DNA from: Vombatus ursinus
Lineage: Eukaryota; Chordata; Mammalia; Diprotodontia; Vombatidae
Direction of reading: 5' to 3'
NCBI RefSeq assembly: GCF_900497805.2
Contig: NW_020954585.1
Span: 40,617,527 to 40,681,526, forward strand
DNA length: 64,000 nucleotides
The first letter of the stretch is position 1, and the number at the start of each line of letters is the position of its first letter. Shown here one piece after another: positions 21,955 to 31,779 of the stretch. Position numbers and translations under genes: made by a program. The notes beneath the pieces were generated by a model, which saw only the letters and a program-made list of their open reading frames with translations, searched no databases and had not been told where the DNA came from.

Positions 21955-23215
21955 CCCCAAACAGAATAAGTCAAATGGTAAAAGAGGAACAAAAATCCAA
22001 TGAAGAGAAGAATGTATTGGAAAGCAGAATTGGCCAAACGGAAAAGGAAGTACAAAGGCTCACTGAAGAAAATAATTCCTTAAAAGCTAGAACTGGGTGA
22101 GTGAGGTTGATGAACTTATGAGACATAAAGAAATAATAGAACAAAATCAAAAGAATGAAAAAATAGAAGAAAATGTGAATTATCTCATTGGAAAAACATC
22201 TGACCTGGAAAATAGATCCAGGAGAGATAATTTAAGAATTACTAGACTACTTGAAAGTCATGATCATAAAAAGGACCTAGACATGATCTTTCAATAAATT
22301 ATCAAGGTAAACTGCCCTAATAATCTAGAATGAGAGGGTAAAGTAGAAATTGAAAGAATCCACCAATTACCTTGTGAAAGAGATCCTAAAATGAAAACTC
22401 CCAGGAATATTATAGCCAAATTACAGACCTCCCAAATCAAGGAGAAATACTACCAGCAGTCAAAAAGAAACAATTTGGATATCATGGAGTTACAGTCAGG
22501 ATAACACAAGATTTATCAGCTTCTACTTTAAAGAATCAGAGGGCTAGGAATATGATATTTTGGAGGGCAAAAGAACTAGGGGATTACAATCAAGAATCAC
22601 CTATCTGGCAAAACTGAGTATAATCCTTCATGGAAAAATATGGATATTCAATGAAATAATGTATTTTCAAGCATTCCTGATAAAAAGAGCAGAGCTGAAT
22701 AGAAAATTTGACTTTCAAATAAAAGATGCAAAAGAAACACAAAAAAGTAAACAGGAAAGAGAAATCATAAAGGATTCAATAAAACATGGGAAAACGATAT
22801 TTATAACTCCTAAAATTTTTCTCATTATTAAGGCAATTAGAAGGAGTATACATAGAAAGAAAGCAGAGGTGTGAGTTGAATGTGATGGTATGATCATCTA
22901 GAAAAATAAAATTAAGGAATGAGAAAGAAGAATGCACTGAGAGAAGGGGAAAGGGAGAGGTAGAATGGGATGAAACATCTGACACAAAAGAGGCCTAAAA
23001 GAGATTTTACAGTGGGAGGAAAAATGGGGGATAATCCTCACTCTCATTGGAATTTACTCAAAGAGGGAATAACATACATACTCAGTTGGGTGTAGAAATC
23101 TATCTTACCATATAGGAAAGTAGGAAGAGAAGGGGCTGGGGGAGCTGATACAAGGGAGGGCAGTTTGGAGGAAGTAAAAGAAGCAAAACACTTTTGAGAA
23201 TGGACAGAATTAAAG

Positions 23216-23280
23216 GAGAGAGAGAGAGACAGACAAAGACAGACAGAAAGAGAGAGAGAGAGAAAGAGAGAGAGAGAGTA
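23216..23280. repeat. (GA)n-rich purine tract
   Basis: GAGAGA and GACAGACAAAGAC units in the 3' UTR of copy B. The antisense frames here (23,044-23,328) are low-complexity S/L/F. Confidence 0.9.
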
Positions 23281-23340
23281 GGATAAACAGGGGGGGAAAG
23301 GATGGAGGGAAAAACAGTTGGCAATCACTACTGTGAAAAA

Positions 23341-24120
23341 AAATTTTTACAGTGAGTTTCTCTGATAAAGACTTCGTTTCTCAAACATATAGAACACTGA
23401 GTCAAATTTATAGAAATAAGAGCCATTCCTCAACTGATAAATGGTCAAAGGAAATGAACAGGTAGTTTTCAGACAAAGTAATCAAAGCTATCTATAGTCA
23501 TATAAAAATGTTCTAAGTAACTATTCATGGGAGAAATGCAAATTAAAAGAATTCTGAGCTACTACCTCATACCTGTCAGATTGGCTAACATTACAGAAAA
23601 GGAAAATGACAAATGTTGGAGGAGATGTGGGAAAATTAAAACACTAATGTACTATTGGTGAAGTTGCATACTGATTCAACCATTCTGGAGAACAATTTGG
23701 AACTATGCCCAAAGGGCTGTAAAAACCATGCATACACTTTGACCAAGCAATACCACTACTAAGTTTGTATCCCAAAGAGACGCAAACAAAAAGGAAAAGG
23801 ACCTATGTGTACAAAAGTATTTATAGCAGCTTTTTTAGTGGTGGCAAAGAATTAGAAATTGAGGTGATATACATTAATTGGGGAATGGCTGAACAAGTTG
23901 TTACATATATTGTATATGTTGTGATGGAATACTATTGTGCTATAAGAAATGATGAACAAGATGCTCTCAGAAAAACATGGAAAGGCTTGCATGAACTGGT
24001 AAAAAGTGAAATGAGCAGAACCAGGAGAACATTGTACACAGTAACAGCAATACTATATGATGATCTATTATGAATAACTTAGTTATTCTCAACAATGCAA
24101 TAATAAAAGACGATTTTATA
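23341..24120 (+). pseudogene. L1 ORF2 C-terminal remnant in copy B
   Basis: Homologous to the last part of L1 ORF2. DNA marks are 'gagaaatgcaaattaaaaga', 'ttggaggagatgtgggaaaa' and 'accaagcaataccactacta'. The frame 23,765-24,073 ends VVMEYYCAIRNDEQDALRKT and SEMSRTRRT, as in other L1 ORF2 ends. The region upstream in ORF2 (endonuclease, reverse transcriptase core) is absent from the element. Confidence 0.75.
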
Positions 24121-24231
24121 AGACTTATGATAAAAGGTGCTGTTCACTTCCAGAGAAAAAGCTGGTAGACCTGAATGCAGATCAAAGATATTTTTTCTTT
24201 ACTTTCTTTTTCTTGGGTTTTTTTTCCTGTG

Positions 24232-24242
<11 letters not shown>

Positions 24243-24262
<20 letters not shown>

Positions 24263-24399
24263 GGTGAGGCAATTGCGATTAAGTGACTTGTTCAGGGTCA
24301 CACAGGTAGGAAGTATCAAGTGTGTGAGGTCAGATTTGAACTCAAGTCCTCCTGACTCCAGGGCCAGTGCTCTATCCACTGTACCACCTAGCTCCCCCG
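24243..24399 (-). mobile_element. Short marsupial CORE-SINE
   Basis: T-run then reversed core and head ending 'ccacctagctcccc'. Near-repeats 'ctgtgttttcttt' and 'ctgtattttcttt' at its two sides are the TSD. It sits in the L1 3' UTR of copy B, so it is younger than copy B. Confidence 0.85.
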
Positions 24400-24606
24400 T
24401 CTGTATTTTCTTTCACAGAATGACTTACATGGAAATGTGTTTTACGTGACTACACGTATATAACCCATGTCAAATATCTTGCCTTCTCAATGGGGTGGGG
24501 GAAGGAGAAAAAATGAGAGTATTTGGAACTCAAAATTTGAAAAAAAAAAAAAGAATGTTAAATTGTTTTTACATGTAATTGGGAAAAAATAAAATATTAA
24601 ATAAAA

Positions 24607-25150
24607 AAGTTCCAGTAGTTTTCTATTACCTCTAGGATAAAAAGCAAACTCTTCTGTTTGGTGGGTAAAGTTCTTCAGTCTGGTTCCAGTCTGTCCTTTC
24701 AAGTTTACTGCCCATTACTAAGCACCAGGTTCTCTGTATTCAATTCAATTGATCTATTTGATTTTACACATATATAACATTGTATTTCATCCCTCTGGAC
24801 CTTTGTATAGACCATCCCTCATACGTGAATGTGCTTCCATCTCACCTTCATTGCTTAGACTTTTTCACTTCTTTCAAGGCTCAGCTTAAGTGCTAACTCT
24901 TACATAAAGTCCTTGCTTATCCTCTAGTTGATAGGGCCCTTCTCATACAAGCATCTTCCTCCCATGTTATTTTGTACATATTTCTTATTTATGTTGTACA
25001 TATTGTTTCCCCTTGTCAATGCCTCCCCCATATATACTGTGCCATAAAATGTGAGCTTCTTAAGGGCAGGCATTATTTTTTATTTCACTCTTTGTATCTC
25101 CTGTGCACATAGTAGGCAATTAGATGTTTGCTAAAAGAATGAACAAATGA
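24607..25150 (+). mobile_element. L2 LINE 3' end, sense
   Basis: 'ttctattacctctaggataa', 'agtctggttccagtctgtcc', 'ttaagggcaggcattatttt' and 'gcacatagtaggcaattaga' follow the L2 3' order to its end. Confidence 0.75.
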
Positions 25151-25194
25151 GTGAAAGGCGGGTCCTTTATCCCTTGTGCCACAGTGCATCTCAT

Positions 25195-25325
25195 TGCAAG
25201 CAATATTATTCCAATTTTGCAGATGAGCAAATCGAGGCACAGAAGAGAAGTGACTTGTAAATATAGAAGATTATATTTGAACTTGTTTCCCAACTCTAAA
25301 TCCAGTATTTCCTCACTATACTACA
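25195..25325 (-). mobile_element. MIR fragment, antisense
   Basis: 'ccaattttgcagatgagcaa', then 'agaagtgacttgtaaatata'. Diverged. Confidence 0.6.
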
Positions 25326-25585
25326 ATTGATTCAAGTAGACATTTGGAAAAAAAAATCACAAACTCTGATGCAGAACATTTTAAAAATTGTTTTTCATCT
25401 GTTTCCTCCCACCTGACAAAGTTTACCTATTTATATGGAGAGGTATGTAGGGCATGTGCATGTAGAGATCAAGATGATTTTCTCCAAACAAGTGCCAACA
25501 GGAAACTTATTAGTCTACCTGAATATGAGCTTAGTTTCACTAAGTGGAGATGTGACCTCCATTGAATTGGAAAATCTCTGTTCTA
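25326..25585. other. Unclassified stretch
   Basis: No repeat is recognised. Two overlapping open frames (25,344-25,565 and 25,435-25,668) show no domain and run into the MIR at the right. Confidence 0.4.
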
Positions 25586-25828
25586 GTAATAGCTACTATT
25601 TATATAGTACTTCAAGGTTTGCAAAACACATATTATCACATTTCATCCTCACAATAACCCTGGTGTAAGTACTATTACTATCTATTAGTAGTTGAGGAAA
25701 GTGAGGCACAAGGAGGTTAAGTGACTTGCCCAAAGTCATATAGCTAGGGAGTGTCTAAGGCAGGATTCCAACTCAGATCTTCTTGATTCCAAGTCCCATG
25801 CTCTATCCACTGTGCCACCTCACTACCA
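25586..25828 (-). mobile_element. MIR SINE, antisense, near full length
   Basis: 'tagtacttcaaggtttgcaa', 'cacaataaccctggtgtaag', 'gaggttaagtgacttgccca', 'ccatgctctatccactgtgc'. Confidence 0.8.
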
Positions 25829-26051
25829 GGTAGACCTGTTAGCTGATCTATCAAGGAATGAATGATGAAAAAGAGGAAGTCATGAACTGGTTATCAGGCT
25901 AATTGCTTTTGGTTTTCCTTTTCTTACAGAGAAGTAAATATTTAATATATACAAGATAAATACAAAGTAATTCAAAGGATAGAACTAACAACTGGGAAAA
26001 CCAGGAAAGGTTTCTGATAGGAGATATCTCAAATTGAGGACATTGAGTTTT

Positions 26052-26214
26052 TTTGTTTGTTTGTTTGTTTTTGGTGAGGCAATTGAAGTTAAGTGACTTG
26101 CCTAGGGTCATACAGCTAGTAAGTGTCAAGTGTCTGGTCTGAAACCAGATTTAACCTCAGATCCTCCTGACTCCAGGGATGGTGCTTTATCCACTGCACC
26201 ATCTAGCTGCCCTT
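26052..26214 (-). mobile_element. Short marsupial CORE-SINE, first of two at one target
   Basis: (TTTG)n/T-run tail at left, reversed core, head ending 'ccatctagctgccc'. Flanked by 'attgagtttt' at 26,042-26,051 and 26,218-26,227. Confidence 0.85.
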
Positions 26215-26227
26215 CGAATTGAGTTTT

Positions 26228-26373
26228 TTTTTAAAGGCAATTGGGGTTAAGTGACTTGGCCAGGGTCACACAGCTAGTGTGTGTCAAGTGTTTGGTCTGA
26301 GGCCGGATTTGAACTCAGGTCCTCCTGACTTCAGGGCCAGTGCTCTATCCACTGTGCCACCTAGCTGTCCCTT
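26228..26373 (-). mobile_element. Short marsupial CORE-SINE, second of two at one target
   Basis: T-run, reversed core and 'ccacctagctgtccc' head. Flanked by 'aattgagtttt' at 26,217-26,227 and 26,376-26,386, the same target motif as its neighbour. Confidence 0.85.
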
Positions 26374-26864
26374 CAAATTGAGTTTTAAAAGGAGTGAGTC
26401 ATTCCAAGGCATGGAAGTAAAGAGGGAGAACATTCCAGACATTGAGTACAACTTGGGAAAAGGTACAGAAACATTAAAACGGAATGTCATGTACAGGAAT
26501 CAGCAAATAGGGCATGTGTCCAGAACATAGAATCTGTGAGGTAGAATAAAAAGATGAGTCAGATTTTTAAATGTCAACTGGAGGCATTTAAGATACTAAT
26601 ATATTTTATTCTAGGGGTACTAGGGAGCCATTGAAACTCCTTAGACAGGGGGATGACATGATGAGACCTGTGTTTTAGGCATATCAATTTAATAGCAGAG
26701 TGAAGAACATGAGGAAGTGAGAGAGTGGATGCAAGGAAGCCAATTAGGAGGCTATTTCGATAATCTAGGTGAGAAGTGATGTGTGAGTTGAGAAAATGGG
26801 ATGGATACAAGAGATACTATGAAGGCAAAATCAGGTTAATTGCTCTTAGTGAACAAGTGTCTTT

Positions 26865-27530
26865 AAATGACAGAATCTCAGAGCTTTAGAACCAGAAGAG
26901 ACCTCAGAGGTCATTGTTCAACTTGAACCTGAGAAAGAATTTCCTCCATAACTGCTCTGACAAGTGGTCTTCCTGCCTTTGCTTGAAAACCTCCATTGAG
27001 TTGGGACCCTTCCATTCCTGAGGCCACATATTTTGCTTTCAAATAGTTATAATAGTTACAATTCCTCAACTTTATTGGTTAGGAAATTTTCCCTTCCATC
27101 AAGCCCAAATCTACCGCTGCAACACAACTCACCACTTTTAGTTCTGAGGGCTGGAGCCAAAGAGAATAAGCCTCCTTTCTTTTCCATGAGACAGACCTTC
27201 AGATACTTGATGGCAGTTATCTTGTCTAGTTTTCTTTTCTCCAGGATAAACTACCAGATTTCCTTTAACAGTTTCTTATATGCCATTGCCTCCAATCTCC
27301 TCAAAATTCTGGTTTCTCTCCTAGGGTTCACACCAGTTTGTCAATGTCCTCCCTAAAATGTGGGTTCCACAAGTGAATATGATACTCCAGATGTTGTCTA
27401 ACCAGGGCACATGTACACCTGAACCTCTGTCATTCGGGACACTGTGCCTCTCTTAATGCTCTTTGAGATCTTACTCGATTCCCAAAAAATTCAATTGGGC
27501 TTCCTGATAATCCATGACCGTGTTGTAGCA
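26865..27530 (-). mobile_element. CR1/L3 LINE, antisense
   Basis: Same order as 4,830-6,215: 'gaacctgagaaagaatttcc' type text, 'aggaaattttcccttccatc', 'gtttgtcaatgtcctcccta', 'atactccagatgttgtctaa', 'actgtgcctctcttaatgct'. No inserted SINE. Any frame (e.g. 27,033-27,356 plus) is an antisense accident. Confidence 0.75.
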
Positions 27531-27735
27531 CTTATCCATGATGGTGGGCTGATGGTGACATGAACTGAGGTGGAATCTCTATGTCCTCTTCTTTCCAGTA
27601 GGAGAAAGCTGAGGTGAGGGAAGGGTGATTAAGGGAGAAAAGAGAAGTGCTTTTCTTATTTTGGATTATTTTAAATCCCAGAGAAGACAGCACTTTCATT
27701 TTGAACTTACTGGATCTTAATTAAGAAGCCTTTGT
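27531..27735. other. Unclassified spacer
   Basis: About 200 bases between CR1/L3 and MIR, with no feature recognised. Confidence 0.4.
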
Positions 27736-27920
27736 AGATGGTGGTAGGTAGAGTACTAGATTTAGAGACAGGAAGACGAGTTCAAATTCTGCCTTAGACA
27801 TTTACTACCTTTATGGGCAAGTCCCTTAACCTCTTTCAGTCTATTTTTCATCTGCAAAATGAGGGGATTGGACTCAAAGGTTTCTAAGGTCCCTTCCAAC
27901 TCTAAATCAATGATCCTATG
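27736..27920 (+). mobile_element. MIR/Ther-type SINE
   Basis: 'agtactagatttagagacag', 'gggcaagtcccttaacctct', 'aatgaggggattggactcaa', 'tccaactctaaatcaatgat'. Confidence 0.75.
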
Positions 27921-27954
27921 AATTATTTTGTGTGATAAAAAACAACAAAAAAAA

Positions 27955-28380
27955 AACACTGAATATGGAGTCAAAAAATCTGGGTACAAATCCTGACTGC
28001 CACTTACTGCTTGTGTGACTTTTGTTATTGTTGTTGTTCAGTTGTTTTTCAGTGTGTCTGACTCTTTGTGACCCTATTTGGGGTTTTCTTGGCCAAGATG
28101 CTGGAGTGGTTTGCCATTTCCTTCTCCAGCTCATTTTACAGATGAGGCAGCTGAGGCAAACAAGGTTAAGTGACTTGCCCAGGGTCACACAGCTAATAAG
28201 TACCTGAAGCTAGATTTGAACTCAAGAAAATGAGTCCTCCTGACTTCAGACTCAGCAGTCTATCCACTGTGCCACCTAGCTGCCCAGTGTAACTTTGAAA
28301 AAGTCATTTAATATTTCCTCATCTGGAAAATGGTCTGTAGAGTCTCTTCTATCTTTAAATCTATGATTCTATCATCTCAA
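27955..28380 (+). mobile_element. MIR-type SINE split by a younger SINE
   Basis: Head half at 27,955-28,020 (stops at 'cttgtgtgact') and tail half at 28,287-28,380 ('tttcctcatctggaaaatgg', 'ctttaaatctatgattctat'). Confidence 0.7.
28021..28286 (-). mobile_element. CORE-SINE with RTE-like tail inside a MIR
   Basis: (TTG)n tail, 'tgtctgactctttgtgaccc', reversed core, head ending 'ccacctagctgccc'. 'gtgtgacttt' and 'gtgtaacttt' at the two joins are the TSD. Confidence 0.9.
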
Positions 28381-29455
28381 CAACCTGTCTGTCCTCATAT
28401 TTTCCCTTTCCTCCAACTCCCATTCTTTTATTCTTTAAATACGGTGGTGGGGAAAATGAAAGAGTCGTGAAGAAAAGGTGGGTCATTTTGATCTTCAATC
28501 AGGTGCTCCGGGGCTTTTGAAAGCTCTGTCCTTCGTCTCATCCCTGACAAGTTCTTCTTGTCTTCCTGAAGAGGAGGAGGAGGAGCCATTTACACTCTCT
28601 TTTAACTGAGATGCTACAAAAGACTCTTCTTTCTCAGGGAAGAAAAAACATGATTAATACAGGGATGAGCCAACACCATGCCCTAATCCATTAGCAGACC
28701 ACTATCTGGAGGGATGGCTTCACTATCTGAACTACATTGATTTTCTTGAGATTATTACTATCCAGTAATAGTTATGAAATGTCCTCTAGTACTTAGAGAA
28801 CAGAGGTCAAGAGATGCTGTTTTCAACCATTGCCTTTTAATGACATATATATGTACATACACACACACACACACACACACACATATTATATATATCTTTT
28901 CAGAATATATTCTTGTTATAAGGTTTTATTGCATTTTGGGGGGGGATTCATTATATGGGCAATAAACACTCTGGTTTTGTAGTCTATTGGTAACTGCTGC
29001 TGGGGGGTGGGTGAGAGGAAGGATGGAGGAGGAGAGAAAAAACTATGTAAGAAATACTGATCTGGTAGGGCCTTAGGGATCCAGTCTGGAACACCATGTG
29101 CTGTTTGGAGTGTCTGCCCTCTGTGTCATTGTCATTAGGTGAGAAGTACACCATGAATATACTGCCATTTTATAAAACTTAATAAGAAATAAATAAACAA
29201 CTTTCCCACCTACACACACATATACACACATACACTAGCTGGAAATATTAATATCACACCCCAGGGAAAAAGGGAATTGGGAAAAATGCATTGCCCTTTT
29301 AGAAATATCATGTTAGAAAAAAACAAAGTTAGTTATGTGATTGCATCATGCCTATTACCTTTGGATTTTTAAAGAAGTTGGACATTTTCATGTGTTCTTT
29401 TCTGTCTCTAAAAATATCATTCTGTATCATTTAAAGAGGATTCAGTTTATGTCAA
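28381..29455. other. Mostly unclassified stretch with (AC)n
   Basis: (AC)n at about 28,858-28,884, a GAGGAGGAGGAG run near 28,570 and an eight-base G-run near 28,940. No repeat family and no coding frame above 63 codons. Repeat-poor, possibly unique. Confidence 0.45.
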
Positions 29456-29639
29456 CTATGACTCAAGTCAACTCAATTTAGGTAAAAAATATTTGATAAA
29501 TGCCTACTATGTTCACTCCACTGTGCTTGGTGTTAGTGATAGAAAGACAGAAAGGAAATAACTCTTGCCCTCAGGGAGCTTTCAATCCTCTGGGGCAGGC
29601 TGGCTTCTTAACCCGAAGTCCATGGCTTTAAAATATATA

Positions 29640-30200
29640 TATATTTTGTGGAATGACTGAAAAAGGTGTGGTGTATGAATGTAATGGAATACTATTGTGC
29701 TATAAGAAATGATGAGCATGTAGACTTCAGAAAAACCTGGAAAGACTTGTATGGACTGATGTTAGGTGAAGTGAGCAGAAGCAGGAGAATGTTGCACACA
29801 GTAACAGCCATGTTGTACGATGGCTAACTTTGATAGATTTAGCTCTTCTCAGCAATGCAAGGATCTAAGACAACTCCAAAAGGCTCATGATGAAAAATGC
29901 TATCCACTTCCAGAGAAAGAACTATGGAGTTCGAATGCAGATCAAAGCATGTTATTTCCTCTCTCTCTCTCTTTTTTCTTTTTTTGTTTGTTTCTTCTTT
30001 CTCGTGGTTTCTCTTTTTGGTTCTAATTCTTCTTTACAACATGACTAATGTGAAAAATAGGTTTAATATGAATGTATATGTAGAACCTATATTAAATTGC
30101 ATGCCATCTTGGGGTTGGGGGAGGGGAGAGATGGGGAGAAAATTTGGAACTTATAGAAGTGAATGTTGAAAACTAAAAATAATAAATAAATTTAAATATA
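29640..30200 (+). mobile_element. L1 LINE 3' end, sense
   Basis: Starts in the last ORF2 codons ('atggaatactattgtgctat', translating MEYYCAIRNDEH), then 3' UTR 'cacttccagagaaagaacta', 'gaaaatttggaact' and 'tgttgaaaactaaaaataat'. Strongly 5'-truncated, as usual for L1. Confidence 0.8.
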
Positions 30201-30305
30201 CATATTTTTATATTTATTTATTTATATTATAAATGTATTTATTTGCTTAATATATAAACATTATGTAAATTATATGAATTATATAAATATATAGTGAAAT
30301 ATATA
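30200..30305. repeat. AT-rich tail region
   Basis: TATTTA/ATATAA units following the L1 tail; probably an expanded A-rich tail. Confidence 0.7.
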
Positions 30306-30691
30306 TTTGTAACTGCATTTCAGTATGATAGATTTCATTGCAATCTTATGTTTTTTATTTAATGAATTCATAAACATAATTCTGAAAGGAGATCCATAGG
30401 CTTCATCAGACTACTGAATAAGACCATGACACAGAAAAGGTTAAAAAAAAAAAACAGGTACTAGGGAAATACAATATTGCACATAAAAATAAATACATGA
30501 TAGTTTAAAGAGAGAAAGAATTGAGGGGATTAAGGAAGGCTTCACGGAGGACACAGTACTTGAGCAAAGCTTTGAATGAGCAGAAGGATTCTGAGAGACA
30601 GTTAAGGAAGGAAGGGATTGTAGGAATGGAGAAACCATTGCAAAAGCAGAGAGAGGGGCTGGATTATGGAGTCAGGGGAGCAGTTCATAAG

Positions 30692-30882
30692 TAAGAGTCA
30701 GTAAACTGTGACCTGAGGGCCAAATCCCACTGCTTGTTTTTGTATGACCCCATGAGCTAGGAAGGGTTTTTACAGTTTTGAGTAAAGTCATGGTTTATTT
30801 AAAAATGTAAAACCTTTCTTGGCTGCATAAAAACAGGCTAAGGGCTGGATTTGGCTCACTGACTGTAGTTTGCTGATGCCCG
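30692..30882. mobile_element. hAT-like MITE (about 190 bp)
   Basis: The left end 'tcagtaaactgtgacctgag' and the reverse complement of the right end 'tcagcaaactacagtcagtg' pair over about 30 bases, both followed by 'gccaaatcc'. The centre has 'ttgtttttgtatgaccccat'. Inserted in the antisense L2. I could not fix an 8-bp TSD. Confidence 0.6.
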
Positions 30883-31061
30883 ATCTATACAATATAGCCG
30901 GAATATAGAGTATGTGGAAGGTAATATGAGCAGATAACACTTGAAGGGTCAGTTGGAGGCAGATGTAGAAAGACTTTATTCATCACAGTGAAAGGAGCAC
31001 AGGTGCTTTGAACAGGTTGTTCAGAAACTCAAGGGACTAAGAAAAGTTGGTACATCTAGTT

Positions 31062-31336
31062 TATTGTTCAGTCGTTCAGTTGTGTCCAACTTCTCATGAC
31101 CCCATTGGCCATAGCACACCAATGCTGCCCACAGCATTTTCTTAGCTAAGATACTGGAGTGGTTTGCCATTTACTTCTCCAGCTCATTTTACAGATGAGA
31201 AAACTGAGGCAAACAGGGTTAAGTGACTTTCCCAGGGTCATACAGCTAGTAAGTGTCTGAGGCCAGATTTGAATTCAGAAACTTGAGTCTTCTTGACTCT
31301 AGGGTCTAGAATCTATCCACTGTGCCACCTAGCTGC
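31062..31336 (-). mobile_element. CORE-SINE with RTE-like tail
   Basis: 'ttgttcagtcgttcagttgt' end, a longer-than-usual RTE tail ('catagcacaccaatgctgcc' is extra), core, and head ending 'ccacctagctgc'. The extra 30 or so bases distinguish this copy. Confidence 0.85.
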
Positions 31337-31389
31337 TTCTTCTATGCTACTGCTAAGTAAATTTCCTATTGTTAACAGTAGAATGACCC

Positions 31390-31690
31390 ATAAGTACTTC
31401 ACTAAACTCCACCTAATGCTTTCCTTTATAGTGGACTGGGACCTGGACTTTCCTACTAACTCTCTATTTTCCATCCTCTGTTCTGCTTGGTTTGAACTCC
31501 ACTGAACATGGTTCTTCTGTGCTGGGTACACCTTAGTGGTCTTCCTAGCTCTCCAGCTTCCTCTTCCCTCATTAGATTGAAATCTCCTAGAGGGCAGAGA
31601 CTTTCTTTCTTTTTCTTATTTGTATCCCCAGTACTTAGCACAGTGCCTAGAACATACTTAATAATTGTTTATTGAATTAATTTCATTTCA
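31390..31690 (+). mobile_element. L2-type LINE 3' end, sense
   Basis: 'gattgaaatctcctagaggg', 'tgtatccccagtacttagca', 'cagtgcctagaacatactta' and an 'attgaat' end. The upstream half (31,390-31,550) is weaker. Confidence 0.6.
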
Positions 31691-31779
31691 ATATTGACCT
31701 TGAACTCACAAGGTACCAGCCTGAATCAGGTTAGTCACCTCTAACAAGCAGAAAGAAAATAAGTTTGGGGTTTTAAATT

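Larger units (their letters stand above)
20735..24606 (+). mobile_element. HAL1/L1-like LINE copy B, split by a retrocopy
   Basis: Begins inside ORF1 ('atatccaaagcctcaaagaa', cf. 18,670 in copy A). The BLOC1S2 retrocopy interrupts it at 20,969-21,958. ORF1 resumes at 21,969 and ends near 22,745. Next come a purine-rich 3' UTR block (to about 23,340), a block matching the C-terminal end of L1 ORF2 (23,341-24,120) and an L1 3' end closing in AATAAAATATTAAATAAAA at 24,606. Compared with copy A it keeps the tail of ORF2 but still lacks the endonuclease and most of the reverse transcriptase. Confidence 0.7.
25920..26800 (-). mobile_element. L2 LINE 3' region, antisense, with two SINEs
   Basis: L2 text at 25,920-26,040 resumes at 26,376-26,800 ('agaacattccagacattgag', 'gatactagggagccattg'-like, 'gggatgacatgatgagacct'). 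A minus-strand frame at 26,574-26,810 reads SHLDYRNSLLIGFLASTLSL, the L2 C-terminal block also seen at 13,400. Confidence 0.75.
29602..30440. mobile_element. hAT-like MITE split by an L1 3' end
   Basis: Left piece about 29,602-29,640 ('cttcttaacccgaagtccat'), right piece about 30,300-30,440 ('actgcatttcagtatgatag', 'gatccataggcttcatcaga', 'atgacacagaaaaggttaa'). Together they match a common mammalian MITE whose ends read 'ttcttaacct' inverted. The outer ends are diverged and no TSD is clear. Confidence 0.5.
29460..31050 (-). mobile_element. L2 LINE 3' region, antisense, with nested DNA transposons
   Basis: L2 3' terminus at 29,460-29,600 ('aatgcctactatgttcactc', 'gccctcagggagctttcaat'). L2 resumes at 30,445-30,690 ('ggaaggcttcacggaggaca', 'gagcaaagctttgaatgagc') and 30,883-31,050. 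Two hAT-like MITEs and an L1 3' end lie within it. Confidence 0.7.

Noticed and set aside
21605-22003. 132-codon plus-strand open frame
   Set aside because: Covers the 3' UTR of the BLOC1S2 retrocopy and runs through its poly-A tail into the HAL1-like copy.
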